Part shown: positions 22,262-33,315 of the stretch, in pieces
Layout: each line of letters starts with the position of its first letter
Position numbering within the stretch: position 1 is the first letter of the stretch
Origin: Saccharina japonica
Taxonomy: Eukaryota > Sar > Phaeophyceae > Laminariales > Laminariaceae
Length of the DNA stretch: 64,000 nt
Direction of reading: 5' to 3'
NCBI GenBank assembly: GCA_008828725.1
Contig: MEHQ01001995.1
Location: 165,078-229,077 of the forward strand
Position numbers and translations under genes: made by a program
The notes under the pieces: model-generated
The model's input: the letters and a program-made list of their open reading frames with translations, nothing else
What the model was told of the DNA's origin: nothing
Database searches by the model: none

Positions 22262-22850
22262 CGGCTCTAAGTCGGAAGAAGGCCGTGCGAATATGACGAC
22301 ACTCATTGTGATCGTTTTCAAAGCAGCAGGTCTCACGGGAGTAAGTAAGAAGACGGAACTCATGCTGCTGCGGACATCGCACCAGGAAACGACACGGGAC
22401 CTCACCGCTTGTCATCGAAGCAACACAGTCCAGACGTATACTGTAGACCGCCGGTCGATTTTGTGTACCTGGGCGACAGTTTTCCATGAAATTTCCTAAG
22501 AATCTACACCCGAGATCAAGCGACGTATGTATGCGACTCGCCTGGGGCACGCTACACACAGTTCACCCGGGAGGGCCTCGCGCTACTGCGAACGCTCCGC
22601 ATTGCTAAACAGGTCGAGGTGGTGTAGACCCTGCTTTACGATTGTGAGAAAAGGGACATTTCTCACCAGGAACAGTAACTTCCCTCTGTTGCGAGCGACC
22701 ATAATAATTGGTTTCAGCCGCCGACAACACACCAACGCTCTCAAGGTGGCGCAGTACGATAGAGTTAAGACGGACATCCCCAGAAACGAAGTGGTTTTCT
22801 TTGCGGTGGAGCTGTTCGATGCATGTGGCCTATGAGCGCCACTAAGGTCT
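22262..22850 (+). mobile_element. LINE fragment (post-YADD RT region)
   Basis: Weakly conserved pieces MTTLIVIVFKAAGLTGVSKK, ELMLLRTSHQE, TPEIKRRM, IIIGFSRRQHTNALKVAQYD and VKTDIPR line up in order with the LINE at 34822-36680 ([60 protein letters not shown]). Several stops and frame changes interrupt it. It begins just after the YADD box and lacks everything upstream. Confidence 0.7.
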
Positions 22851-22994
22851 ACGTGATGCGCGTTGTTCGGGACATTGCTGTGGCATCACCCCGGCCAGGG
22901 AATAAGAGGCACCATTGTCTAGTTGACGATATAACCCGTGATCTGCCATATGTTTATGGTAGATCTACGGCGGTGTAAGGACAGCTAGCCCCCC

Positions 22995-23243
22995 CCCCCC
23001 CCATGAAGCTGTCATCCATATGCAAGTCCGCCTACAAGCGGTTCTTAGTAGGATGCAGCTCACCCTTCATGCGACTCGCCCAACACCTCAAACGGCGCTT
23101 TGCGCTTGGTACCATAGCAATGTCTGCCTGGTCGGTGAAAACCCGACATGCTCCGTCCCGGCATTGTAGGGATGCGAGGGTCTATGGTCATACGACTACG
23201 GCCATGCATGAAAATGAAGTACCCCTCCCGGATAGGTTATTAT
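22995..23243 (+). repeat. 215-bp dispersed repeat, copy 2
   Basis: A C run precedes it (22988-23002). It shares CATATGCAAGTCCGCCT and GCTCCGTCCCGGCATTGTA with the other copies and ends in GTACCCCTCCC. A partial second 3' end follows at 23246-23290 (GGCTACGGCCGTGGATGACAT, then ACACCCCGCCCC). Confidence 0.85.
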
Positions 23244-23482
23244 GATAATACGGCTACGGCCGTGGATGACATGATAACACCCCGCCCCTGACGTTCCCTT
23301 TGTCCCTACTCTTGTTGCTATTTGCTATTTTTACGTGGCTCTGCCAGTTCATCTCCGCCCCCCTCCCTTTCCCTCTGCCCCCACCTGCCTTCCTGTCACA
23401 CTTTTCTAAGAACCCGTGCGCCGTTTCGTCGACGTCTTATTATGCATATATATGCAGGTGGGCACGACAGGGCACGACCCCT

Positions 23483-23618
23483 CTCTGGATACTTCAACTT
23501 CAATGGTCCCTCTCTGGATACTTCAACTTCAATACCCCCGCTGGATACTTCAACTTCAATGGGCCCTCTCTGGATACTTGAACTTCAATGCCCCCCCTGG
23601 ATACTTCAACTTCAATGG
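23483..23618. repeat. 27-bp minisatellite, 5 units
   Basis: Five units of CTCTGGATACTTCAACTTCA plus a short variable link. The 27-base period keeps all three plus frames open, reading for example SGYFNFNGP. No start, splice or family evidence supports a protein. Confidence 0.92.
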
Positions 23619-24023
23619 GCTGAATCACTTGCAGATAGCGCAGATAGCGTCAAGCTCAACGATGAGCATCGCTAACAGCAGAAAGTGAAGCCTGTGCTGC
23701 TGCACCGTTCAAATTTGGTTTGTATGGTTTCTAGCTCAGGACGAAATCACGATTGCCAAGTCACGATTAAGCAGTAGCTTCCAGCTGTGGGAACCAAACA
23801 GCTATTATGATATACCAGGTATACTTCCTGAGATGGCATCGTACGTGCAAGGTGCCCTATAGCCTTGGGTCTTGTGTGTAAATGCAAATTGTATTTTGAC
23901 AGATAGTTAAGGCTTGACGAAATTGGTGCCTTTTTTTTGGTACAATACGCGATTCGACAGACAGCTTAGCCCCCCCCCCCCCACTGCGTTAGGTATTTGA
24001 AATCAAATATTGGATAGAGAGAA

Positions 24024-24270
24024 GACGCGTGCTACGGTAGAGGTAGCACTTTTTGGCTGAATTGCTTTCTGAACGATCGGGCTCCTTAACCCCAATTCGT
24101 CGTTTGTTCATCCTTGTGACGAAATGTGTTTCATAATTTGACTTCGGTCATGAGATTTCTCATCCGGCAGCACTTTTATTTTCCTCCAAAATCATTTTTT
24201 CGGTGAGGTATGACGCTCCTTAAGTGAGGAGCTCAGAAAAACATGGTGCACCTTTATCGCAGCATGCGTC
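24024..24270. mobile_element. GCATGCTACGATAG-family element, inverted copy
   Basis: Left end GACGCGTGCTACGGTAGAGG, right end CACCTTTATCGCAGCATGCG plus TC. Interior contains GAAATCTCATGACCGAAGT in the reverse sense, CCGGCAGCAC and paired GAGCTC boxes, as in the copies at 14521 and 33069. Confidence 0.85.
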
Positions 24271-26039
24271 AGAAGCGGTGTCGGATATTCCTGATTCCCC
24301 TCTTGGAATCAAATATGGCTACGGTATCTTCTATTGTTTTTATCGAATTACATAATAAGTCGATCTTTCGGACGATTTTTGGATACCGAGACCTTGGAAA
24401 TGATTTCGATTCTGCAGACACATTGTCACGTTTTTTACCGCTTCTGGCGTTGCCTTAGTAATTTTGGTGTTGAGGGCGTGCGAGGCGGCGCCGGACGCGA
24501 TTCATTTTTTCTACGCATATACCTGGTACACCATAACCAAACAGCATCCTTCAGATTTCATTGGTGAAGCATCGGCTTGGAGTAAGTAGAGTCGGTGATA
24601 AGAGGCATACATGTGCTACGAAAAATACGGTACAGGTACAGGTGCACCATTTGTTTTTCGAGAGTTGGGTCACCTGAGGAGCTCTATACTAAAACTAAGT
24701 CAAAAATTTATTTTAAAAACGAGAGTGAAATCCTATGAACACAATCCCATCTATGGTCTAGCCATACAACAAAAAAAGCGTATTATTGCGAATCAAGAAT
24801 GACACGCCGACGGTTTTGGGGTTGATAACCCCCGTCATTCACTATTATTTTTGCCAAACAACGGTACAGTACCCTTGCTAAGTTACCAAAAAAAGGTACA
24901 GTACCTTTGTTGAGTTGTGCCAGAAAACGGTACAGTATCCTTGCTGAAGCACGCGTGGAATGCTCAGAAGAGGTCTAGACATTTTTCGTCTACTCTTAGT
25001 TTCGTGAAGTATTGAGGTCGGATCGTTGGAAAATGTTCCACCATATCTGAAGACGCTGGATTTTGGATTCCGTTCAATGTGTGTCGATCGATCGTAGGAA
25101 TGGAGCGGACGCTACACGTGGCTACGTAACAAATGCGGCACTACAGCATTAGTACCCGCAATATCGTGAAAGTGTACGTTTAGCCTAATAAATCGCCAGG
25201 CACCCTGTCGGTGTTGGTACAAAAACTCAGTGTGACAAAATATGCTACCCAGGCCAACATATTTACATAGTTATAGCACTACGTTCCCATTGTAAGGCAT
25301 TATCTTGGCGGTGAAAATAACACACGCAAGAGTTCCGATCTTCAATCTTTTGGTCTCGATCTCGATCTTTAATAAAGAAGTCGCGGGAGAAAGGACTCGA
25401 TCTCGGTGCCCGGATAGTCGGGACCAGAACCTGTTCGATCTCGACCTCTTCAACTCTGGGTGTGACTACTACTGTACTAATAGTGTAATAGTGTAATAGT
25501 GTAATAGTGTCACTGGTGGGAGTGATGGGAGTGGAGAGACGTGAGCAGACTAGTGTAGGATAGGATAGGATACCCGTTGGGGAATTATTGTTTCTGCATC
25601 CCATTCGCGACAGCCATCCGGTCATCCGCTCACCTCTCCCACGCTTTCTAGAAAGACTTAGACTGGCCCACGTGCACTCCATATAAACCAGAGGTACACA
25701 GTAAGTTTGGATGCGACTAATTGGCGCGGGGTAGATATCGTAGATTGGCACCTAACCCAGCGCTGAACACATATTAATAGTAGTAGTACATCATAATCAA
25801 GAAAATATGTGTGGATACTACTGGCTGGAGCGCATTAGTACTAAACAAAATCCTATACGTGCGTGTTTTAAATGATCGACGAAGGCGCAGGAGAACACTA
25901 TACCTGATCCTACAGTAAAGTAAGATCGACAACCGACCAAGAATTGGCACAAGGCCGCTTCCACCGCTTCCACTGTTTGGATCCTACTTTTTTGTATTAG
26001 AAAGGCCCCTTTTGTACAGTATCATTTAATGTCAACGCA
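24271..26039. other. Intergenic DNA without recognised gene
   Basis: Three 36-bp tandem units around ACGGTACAGTACCCTTGCT lie at 24853-24948. The rest has only short frames with no recognisable family. Confidence 0.6.
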
Positions 26040-26280
26040 CACCTCAAACGCTACAGCATGGAGGTTTCGAGGAAAAACAGAGGACCATCCCACCCACGCA
26101 GCTTAGCATGCTGAAAGCCCTTCCCGCGTGTACAACGTCTACGGCCGGGAGCGCCACCGCGGTGACCACGCACTCAACGCGTGAGGTGGGTGTTTTATTC
26201 TGCGCGAGGGAGGCCTCAGCAAATGCAGCACACTTACTACTTGCTTTCAAGGATCGACGAAGGCGCAGGATAGTGCTACC
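26040..26280. repeat. Diverged repeat pair, first member
   Basis: Shares GACCATCCCACCC, ACGGCCGGGA.CGCC, GTGGGTGTT-like and ATCGACGAAGGCGCAGGA-like blocks, in the same order, with 27185-27400. A short piece (ATGATCGACGAAGGCGCAGG) recurs at 25872. Function unknown. Confidence 0.6.
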
Positions 26281-26860
26281 ACCATAGATACTGTAGGTAC
26301 TTTCCCCAACCCCCTTCCTTTGGTATGGCTGTACATCCGACCTGCTACATCACGAATAAACGGGGCCTAGCAAGGCGTAGCAAGGCCTAGCATAAGTTTC
26401 CGTAATATGTCCTCAGAAACAAACGGAATTGGTAGAGAGTTTGCACGCTCTCAAGGTCCCTCTCCGTAAGATGCGACCGTCCCACTTAAGGTCAAGGGAG
26501 TTTGTTTCGTAATTTTCGGCGTGTTCTTTCCCCCCCAGGTAAACATTACAGCATAATCAAATCGGGAAAGAAGGCTTCGACACGAAGGTAAATGTCATTT
26601 TCTTGGTGACAGCACTTCGGCAGACAAAGGGAGTGAGACAGGCCAGCACACGACTTAGCCTAATATGGTGTTGTGCGGTACATACACGGCTCTGGGCGGA
26701 AACATAAGGTCCACCTGTATGTAGATATATACGAAGACCGAAGACCGAACGATTCTTAGGACCATTCCTATCGGAGGCATGAATTTCCAAAATTTCCAAC
26801 ATGTCTTTTGCGCGATTTTCTGTTTTGTTTTTCCATTTTTTCCATTTTTTTTTCCATTTA

Positions 26861-27066
26861 GGGTCGTTCTTATTGAGCAACTTTCTTCCAAATTTTCCAA
26901 ATAGTTTTTTCGCGCAATTTTTAGGACTTCCATATTAAAAAAAACAAAATCCAAATATTGGAATGCGGAGCCTTCCAAATATTTTGCCCTCTGTTAAAAT
27001 TCCAAATTTCCAAAATATATCCTGTTTTTGCTTGATTTTCCTGTTTTTTTTTGGTAAAATCGGGAT
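26861..27066. mobile_element. Harbinger-type MITE (GGGTCGTTCTTA family), truncated copy
   Basis: TTA at 26858-26860, then GGGTCGTTCTTATTGAGCAA, and an interior matching 3206-3456 (TTGGAATGCGGAGCCTTCCA). The right inverted end is missing. Confidence 0.7.
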
Positions 27067-27184
27067 CCGACCAATTGGAACGACGTCATCGTAGAGATGT
27101 GATTCCACTAGTAGAAACCGAAACGACTGGATCAGAGTGTAGCACATGACATCATTTTCTTCCAAGGCGCCCAAAAGCGAAACC

Positions 27185-27400
27185 ATCGAGGTTTTTTATA
27201 AACAATTCTGACCATCCCACCCGCCTAGCTAACAGGTAGTTAACAGCAGTTTCTGTGTTTGTAGTCTTTGACGGCCGGGATCGCCGCCGCGCTGAGTGTG
27301 TATGCGCTTAGCACGGGTGTTGACTTATCCCGGGTGAGGCCCCCCTGCTTCGGGGCAGGAAGATTCGACTAACCCAATACTTGCTTTAACTGATCGGTGA
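27185..27400. repeat. Diverged repeat pair, second member
   Basis: Counterpart of 26040-26280. Both end near TACTTGCTTT followed by a GATCG.CGAA.GCG block. Confidence 0.55.
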
Positions 27401-27564
27401 AAGCGTACAATAATACTACAGTAGTACTAGTAGTCCAGAGTGGCGCCGTGGAAATTCCCCCAAGCTGATCTTAATGCTTGCCAACGGGAGACCGCGTACT
27501 ATAATAGTCGTTTATATAGTTTATCGTGCAGTGCAATCCGGAGCTTTCATCCGGACAGCACTCT

Positions 27565-27620
27565 ATATATAATACATATATAATACATATATAATACATA
27601 TATAATACATATATAATACT
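27565..27620. repeat. 11-bp CATATATAATA tandem array
   Basis: About five A/T-rich units; reads as Tyr/Ile runs on the minus strand, not coding. Confidence 0.9.
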
Positions 27621-27891
27621 GACTACTACTGTAAGTCTGCTACGCCCCCCCCCGGTCATGCGGGGCTCTCTACTCGTAGGTGCTGCACACAGGGTCTCTC
27701 GGAAGGCTCTTTTATGTTTATTTTGTCTTTTGTTTCCCATACGATAAAACTCCTACAGTAGCCACCACCCATTGAGGTCATGGATGGATTTGGTCGCTTC
27801 TCCAAAACGTTCACCGATATCCAGGAGTCTTTAACTGGGCCAGAGTGGTCTTCTTGTGCCCCTCCCACCCACGGCATACCATAACCTAGTG

Positions 27892-28000
27892 TTACGGAGG
27901 ACCATAGGAAATAGGACCACACTTTGTTATTCTTTATAAAGGGACATTTACAAGTTTTTGTGTCTACCATAGGTCCCTATTCACTATAGCTCCTCCGTAA
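27892..28000. mobile_element. TTACGGRGGACC inverted-repeat element, copy 2
   Basis: TTACGGAGGACCATAGGAAA at left mirrors TTCACTATAGCTCCTCCGTA A at right; TA follows at 28001. The left flank is GTG, so only one side keeps the TA. Confidence 0.75.
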
Positions 28001-28208
28001 TAGTACACCAGGTAGTAGTTTACATGGCACATGCATGCTGAAGGGCGGCACTCAGATTCGCGACCATCTGGCCAGCCTACCACCGCACCTGTGAACTCAA
28101 ACCGTCCCCCAATCGCACAATTTAATTACGGTACTGCTACTGACTGTGGTATTGTAGTCTCTTTCTCCACGACATTCGCCTCCACAACTACTGTAGTAAT
28201 ACTATTAA

Positions 28209-28297
28209 CCCTTTTCGAACTGCAGTCCCGTTTTGGGGACACATTACTTAGAATTAGAGTGGTTTGTCCCCATAAGGGGACTGCACTCCTAAAAGGG
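28209..28297. mobile_element. 89-bp piggyBac-like MITE, best-kept copy
   Basis: CCCTTTTCGAACTGCAGTCC at left and GGACTGCACTCCTAAAAGGG at right form inverted ends of about 30 bases. TTAA flanks both sides exactly (28205-28208 and 28298-28301). A TTAA target with CCCTTT ends is the piggyBac signature. No coding capacity. Confidence 0.85.
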
Positions 28298-28301
28298 TTA
28301 A

Positions 28302-30344
28302 GGCCACCATTTGCTAGTTTTGGACGAATGTTTTGGAGTCGGGTAATTGGCGGTTTCGGTCCGCATGCATGCTTCTGATTCCGGTATTAAAATGATCTCA
28401 TTGGAGAAAACAATTTCGAAAAAACACGACATCGTTGTCGAAAAAACACGACATCGTTGAGCCCCAAACGCTATTGATACAAGTAGTCGGCACCCTATTC
28501 ACGTCCTATGCCCCTACCCGCTACGTTTGCCGCTGCCCTATGCATATCCTATCATACTCATACACACCCATACACACCCATACGTAGGAGCTGCTGTTAC
28601 CGGAATGATTTGGGCAGAAAATAACGTGCTCCAAGAAAGAAAGGATCGGCTACGACAACACTAAAAAATACTCGTACGACGGTGCTACTGGTATTGTCTT
28701 TTCATGGTATGAAGAAGGAGGAAACAATACGCTATTAATATATTAATGTAGCTGTCTATGGTAAGGGACTGGCAAAAACAATCAATCACATTTCTTCTGC
28801 AGAAATACTGCTGCTGTATGTACGTCGTGCTGTAGGTTGTTGAGTTGCTCTTGTGTGTATGTTAATGAGGAAGGATGTCCGAACCCGCTAAAACACCAAC
28901 CTCGAGCCACGCAGCTCTTGGATTGTTTAACCCCCGCAGTCTCCCTGAATATGATATACTCGTAGTCTAAACCCAACGGACTACACCAGTATGACACTAC
29001 AGACAGTAGCAGCAGGCTACGCGCAGAGTCCATGTATAGTATACGATACACGACCGATGCTGGAGATCATTGGTTCACAACTACTTAGCGTTGGGCCGCA
29101 TTTTGCCGGATGGTAAACGCATGCTTTACAAGGTGGAGCTCTTCTCTGTTCATCTAGAAGTGAATACGTTAATAAGTTAACAAGTTAACAAGTTAACAAG
29201 TTAACAAGTTCATAAGTTACGTTGACCTTCCTAACAAACGATTTTTTTTCACTGCCTACCAATTTTGGGATTTAGGTAGGACACAGCCAATAATGATATG
29301 AAACACAATCTGTTCTCAACCAAACGGTAAACAGGATAGTTTGCCCGGTCACGCGCAACAACTGTGCCTGCATTTACTTGGCAGCCCCTACCGCAGCGCG
29401 TTGCTCTTCCAGAAGATTCTATTACATTATATTATACATGGTAGATTGTAATAACAGCAGTTCGAACGGTTCTAACAGTTCTGACCGTTCTTGTTCCTAT
29501 TCTTGTTACTATTATCCTTGTTATCCGACTATTATGTGTAGCATGTGACAGATCTTCAACATTGATCACTCATGAGCACTCAGAAAGAAGAAAACCACAG
29601 AGAAATAAATAGATGAGAGCTCTCTTTGCACCAACTTTACTAGTACTTCTTGCTGTGTTATTGTTGTTTTGGCTTTCAGCTTTTGGCGGTGGATGTTGTT
29701 GAAAGCCAGTAACTTATTAATAGTTGCCTCTTGTTCTCCTCTAACAGCTAATACTGCCAGTTCAGCAGTACATTATTACATATATGCACTACAGTAGGCA
29801 TGTACATGTACATCCGCTCTTTTTCGGGGTTGATTTGATTGTTGATTAACTTGACCAAATAGGGTTGATCTAATCATGACTACGTACTTGATTCAAAGCA
29901 ACACAATCAACTACACCATGATGTTGATAAATAATCATGATTAATTGATGGTTTTCGACCGTTAAGCTCCCAGATTCCGGCGCCAGCTGCACGAATGAGA
30001 TTTTGTTTCGCTCTTGCAATGAGTGCCTCCCTCCCCCACGCTCACTGAAGTTTACTCGTGGCGACCGCACAACGGGACGGCAGCGCGGACAACAACAACA
30101 ATCTCAATCTGCCACTACAGCAACGCGTCGGAAGTGTACCATGCCCCATCATTGCCCTACTTATAGAAGCACGTAATACGTACGTACCCCGGCATTTTGC
30201 TACTATTCGCGTGCTAAACACACCGCGAATGGTGTGCATGCTCGATTTCCGATATGCATAACCACGCTGCAAGCAGTAACACGCTTTTATACGTAACACG
30301 TTTTCAAAATCTGGGCTTCATGCATTTATTATATTATTATTTTT
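28302..30344. other. Intergenic DNA without recognised gene
   Basis: Contains a direct repeat AAAAAACACGACATCGTTG at 28410-28460, a 10-bp AAGTTAAC-type array at 29163-29219 and AT-rich partly palindromic DNA at 29865-29950. No family recognised. Confidence 0.6.
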
Positions 30345-30515
30345 CCATCCCGTTTAATATCTTCGCCCTTCTTTTATCTCTCCTTCTTAGTCGTAACTCA
30401 GACCCGGGGTCTCCAAGTAGGCTCCTCCTCCTCCCCCACTCCATAGGTCCGTGCCTTGCATTGTTATCGCGAAAATACTTTAGCCCTTTCTTCCCTCGTC
30501 GACTCGCATCGAATT
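30345..30515 (-). mobile_element. SINE body, copy without tRNA-like head
   Basis: Reverse complement of the body at 37075-37245: GACGAGGGAAGAAAG, TCTCGCGAT, GGCACGAACC-like, GAGCCTACTT, TGAGTTACGA and the end AATGGGATG-like. It lacks the head with A and B boxes. Confidence 0.65.
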
Positions 30516-30548
30516 GCGCCTATCATACCTAAGCTACTGGGCGGTCTC

Positions 30549-30774
30549 AACAGTTGATTCCGTTTTCATGAACGAAAATGATATCTCACACCTCACACCC
30601 TTTTCCCGCCCAGACGATTTTGCGTGTCTTTGTAACGACAAAGTGGTCTACGAACTCGCTAGCGGTGATAGGTTCCTTATGATTAAGCCGCAGGCACATT
30701 TTCTTAAGGTGTCAGCACAAAACGCCTTTTCTTTAGGAACAATAATCAACTACACTACCCGGCCCTCTCATTAG
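30549..30774 (+). other. Coding-like frame of unknown origin
   Basis: 75-residue frame containing MNENDISHLTPFSRPDDFAC, LCNDKVVYELASGDRFLMIK and FLKVSAQNAFSLGTIINYTT before a stop. Residue use is balanced and protein-like, unlike the repeat-driven frames nearby. I recognise no family. No ATG or splice site was convincingly tied to it. May be a remnant exon. Confidence 0.3.
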
Positions 30775-30781
30775 AAAGTGC

Positions 30782-30916
30782 CCCACAAGAAACTCAGCCT
30801 AAACATTACGGGGGAAATAAGAAAGTCGACAGCTATTATACTGAAGTTAGCGTGGGACACACCCTTTCTTCAAATAAGAAAGTCAGCCTAAGCCCGATTT
30901 CTGGTTTCTTATGAGC
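30782..30916. mobile_element. ACAAGAAA..CAGCCT inverted-repeat element, copy 1
   Basis: Left ACAAGAAACTCAGCCTAA against right TCAGCCTAAGCCCGATTTCT then GGTTTCTTATGAG. The same ends and a central TAGTGTRG-like core occur at 54280-54411. Confidence 0.55.
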
Positions 30917-33068
30917 GGGCCGGTACTGTACATGTGATCATGATTCAGTTCAATAATCAACTACTGTAATAATCATGATTATTAATAGTTGAAAGCTCTT
31001 CTCGTGGGTGTGGGCGAGCAGGAGGGGTCTGGCACTGGCTGGGAGTTCTGCGAGTTGAAAGAAGAAGGGGGGTTCGGTTCCACCTGCAATAATAATGCTG
31101 TTGTTGCTGAAACAACTACAACTTGGCTTGTTGACATTGTATTTAGGGACGTAGTGGTATGCATGGATCATGGATGGGGGGATGGGTCGAAATCTCGATC
31201 TTAATCCCCCGCTTTGCGGTCTTAACCTAGGCCATAGTTTTGATAGTCATGACGGTTAATTAGTCGGCACTATGAGTATACGAACGTGATGAATGTAAGG
31301 ACCACACTGTAGATTTCATAGATTAATAGTATCAAACAGTCCCTATCCCTACAGTACGACCCAGCGCGTGTTTGGTATACACAGTGGGGAGTGGTGTATG
31401 CCACCATATGATACTCTTGTGTATGATATCTTAGAACGTCCTTCTTTTCCTGTAAATGCATACTGGTATATACCAGGTACCAGGTACAGTAGTATTAATA
31501 GTATTAATAGTACCAGCTTTACATTTCTTACGGGTGGGTGTGCTTCAAACCGACATAACCCACATAACCGGCATTGCTGAAGGTCTGTCTATGTGTGTCT
31601 ATGTGTGTCTATGTGTGTCTCTATATCAGCAGCTCCACGATGGCGTAAGCACTATATCTATACTGTCGGTGTTAGGAACACAGAGCTTTTCCGTTGACGC
31701 TGGAGCTAACGAACAACGCTGTATTCACAGCTGCCTGTAGTTCGATGAGTCACGATCACAACCCAAAGAAAGAGTTCGAGTACGGAAGATCGAGGTTCGA
31801 CCGGGCTTTCAGAATAGACTTGTACGTACGATAGCACAATAACAGGGAATTCTACGTCTGTATGTATCATATGTATGCCATGTATGTATCGGAATGTATT
31901 TCTTGTGACTACGCTCTCACGCTGTGACGCTTTCGTTGCGCCATTGGCCGTCTCTTACCTTTTCCTCGCCGAAGTAAAGGCTGTGACGCCTGCCTGCAGT
32001 AGTGGCCCCCGGCTGTCCAGTCGACACCAGCCAGTAGTCCCGACGTACCCTGACCCTCCGTCTCCGCAATCTTGCCTTTGGCCTCAAGCTGTGGTCAACT
32101 CAAATATATACCGTCTCCGATCTACTACTACTACTACTACTACTAGTAGTACTATGAATGGGGTGCGAATGGTGGTTGGCCTGTAGCGTGCGATTGACGG
32201 CGGGAGCAATATGCCTCATACGTACCTACCTGGTATCCAAAATGGCCAAAGGGCCCTCTCTCCGGATGACAACATCTTGCCAACGATAAATGAGATCTAC
32301 TACGAGTACGCGTACTACTACAATTAATAGTGTTTCTTCTGCTTTTACTCCGACTCCTGCTTCTTCTGCTGTCTGTGCACGTAGACGAAAACTAATACCA
32401 GTAGTAGTACGATATGTGCTGACCCTTTCTCTGCTCCTGCTACTGGATATACTAATACGAGCAATAATTCGGAGATTACGGCAGTGTACCACCAAATAAG
32501 GTCGTGGACAATGCATTGATTGTTACAGTTGCTTACGTACGTTCCATCACGCGTAGTATAGTTCGAGCTATACAGTATATCTACTATTTTATACTGTAGA
32601 TTTGTCCAAATACCGGTACCAGGTGCACGCACAGCACACGTCGCATACACGACCTTTTTATATAATATGTCTCGTACCATTGTTTTGGTGTGGCATTGCA
32701 TAGCGTGGGGGACAGGGGTACCACATCGTACTATTAATAATAAACTAAGAAACACGTCAGCTGTGAATTCTCCCGACCGGTCGATATTCAGCTTTACTAG
32801 CTGCGTGGCGTTATTCCATGATGTTATTGTGAGGTACCTTTCCTCGCGACTGTCTACTGGCCGGCGACTCCCCTATTAATAGGTGCTACCAGGGTCGACG
32901 AGACGATACTACTTGTAGAACGATTTCCGATTGATTTCGTCCCATATCATCACGTGTACCGAAACAGCAGATCACACGAAAGGGGCACATAGATAGGAAA
33001 GAGGTACGAAGGACACACTAGACATTGTAAAATTTCCATGATAAGCGCCGTCTTATAATGCAGTTCGG
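30917..33068. other. Intergenic DNA with one possible orphan exon
   Basis: Holds AT-rich palindromic DNA (30935-30990), a TGTCTATGTG tandem run (31585-31620) and ACTACTACT runs. On the minus strand 31971-32090 has an acceptor (CCACAG), an open stretch in two frames (one reads RDYWLVSTGQPG and RRHSLYFGEEK) and a strong donor AAG/GTAAGA. This could be a single exon of an unseen gene, at low confidence. Confidence 0.35.
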
Positions 33069-33315
33069 ATGCATGCTACGATAGAGGTGCACTATGTTTT
33101 TTCTGAGCTCCAAACTTGAGGAGCTCCATACCACTCTGATAAAACGGTTTTGGAGGAAAATAAACGTGCTGCCGGATGCGAAATCTCATGACCGAAGTAT
33201 ACTCTGAAACATTATTCGTCACAAAAAATGAAAAAACGACGAATTTGGGTTAAGGAGTCCGATCGTTCAGAAAACGAATCAGCCGAAAAGTGCTACCTCT
33301 ACCGTAACACGCGTC
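33069..33315. mobile_element. GCATGCTACGATAG-family element, copy
   Basis: ATGCATGCTACGATAGAGGT at left; CTACCTCTACCGTAACACGC at right. 247 bp, closest in sequence to 14521-14754 and 24024-24270. Paired GAGCTC boxes near the left end and GTGCTGCCGGATG inside. Confidence 0.85.

Noticed and set aside
25263-25751. 162-codon minus frame
   Set aside because: No start context, domain or splice evidence; runs through TAGTG repeats.
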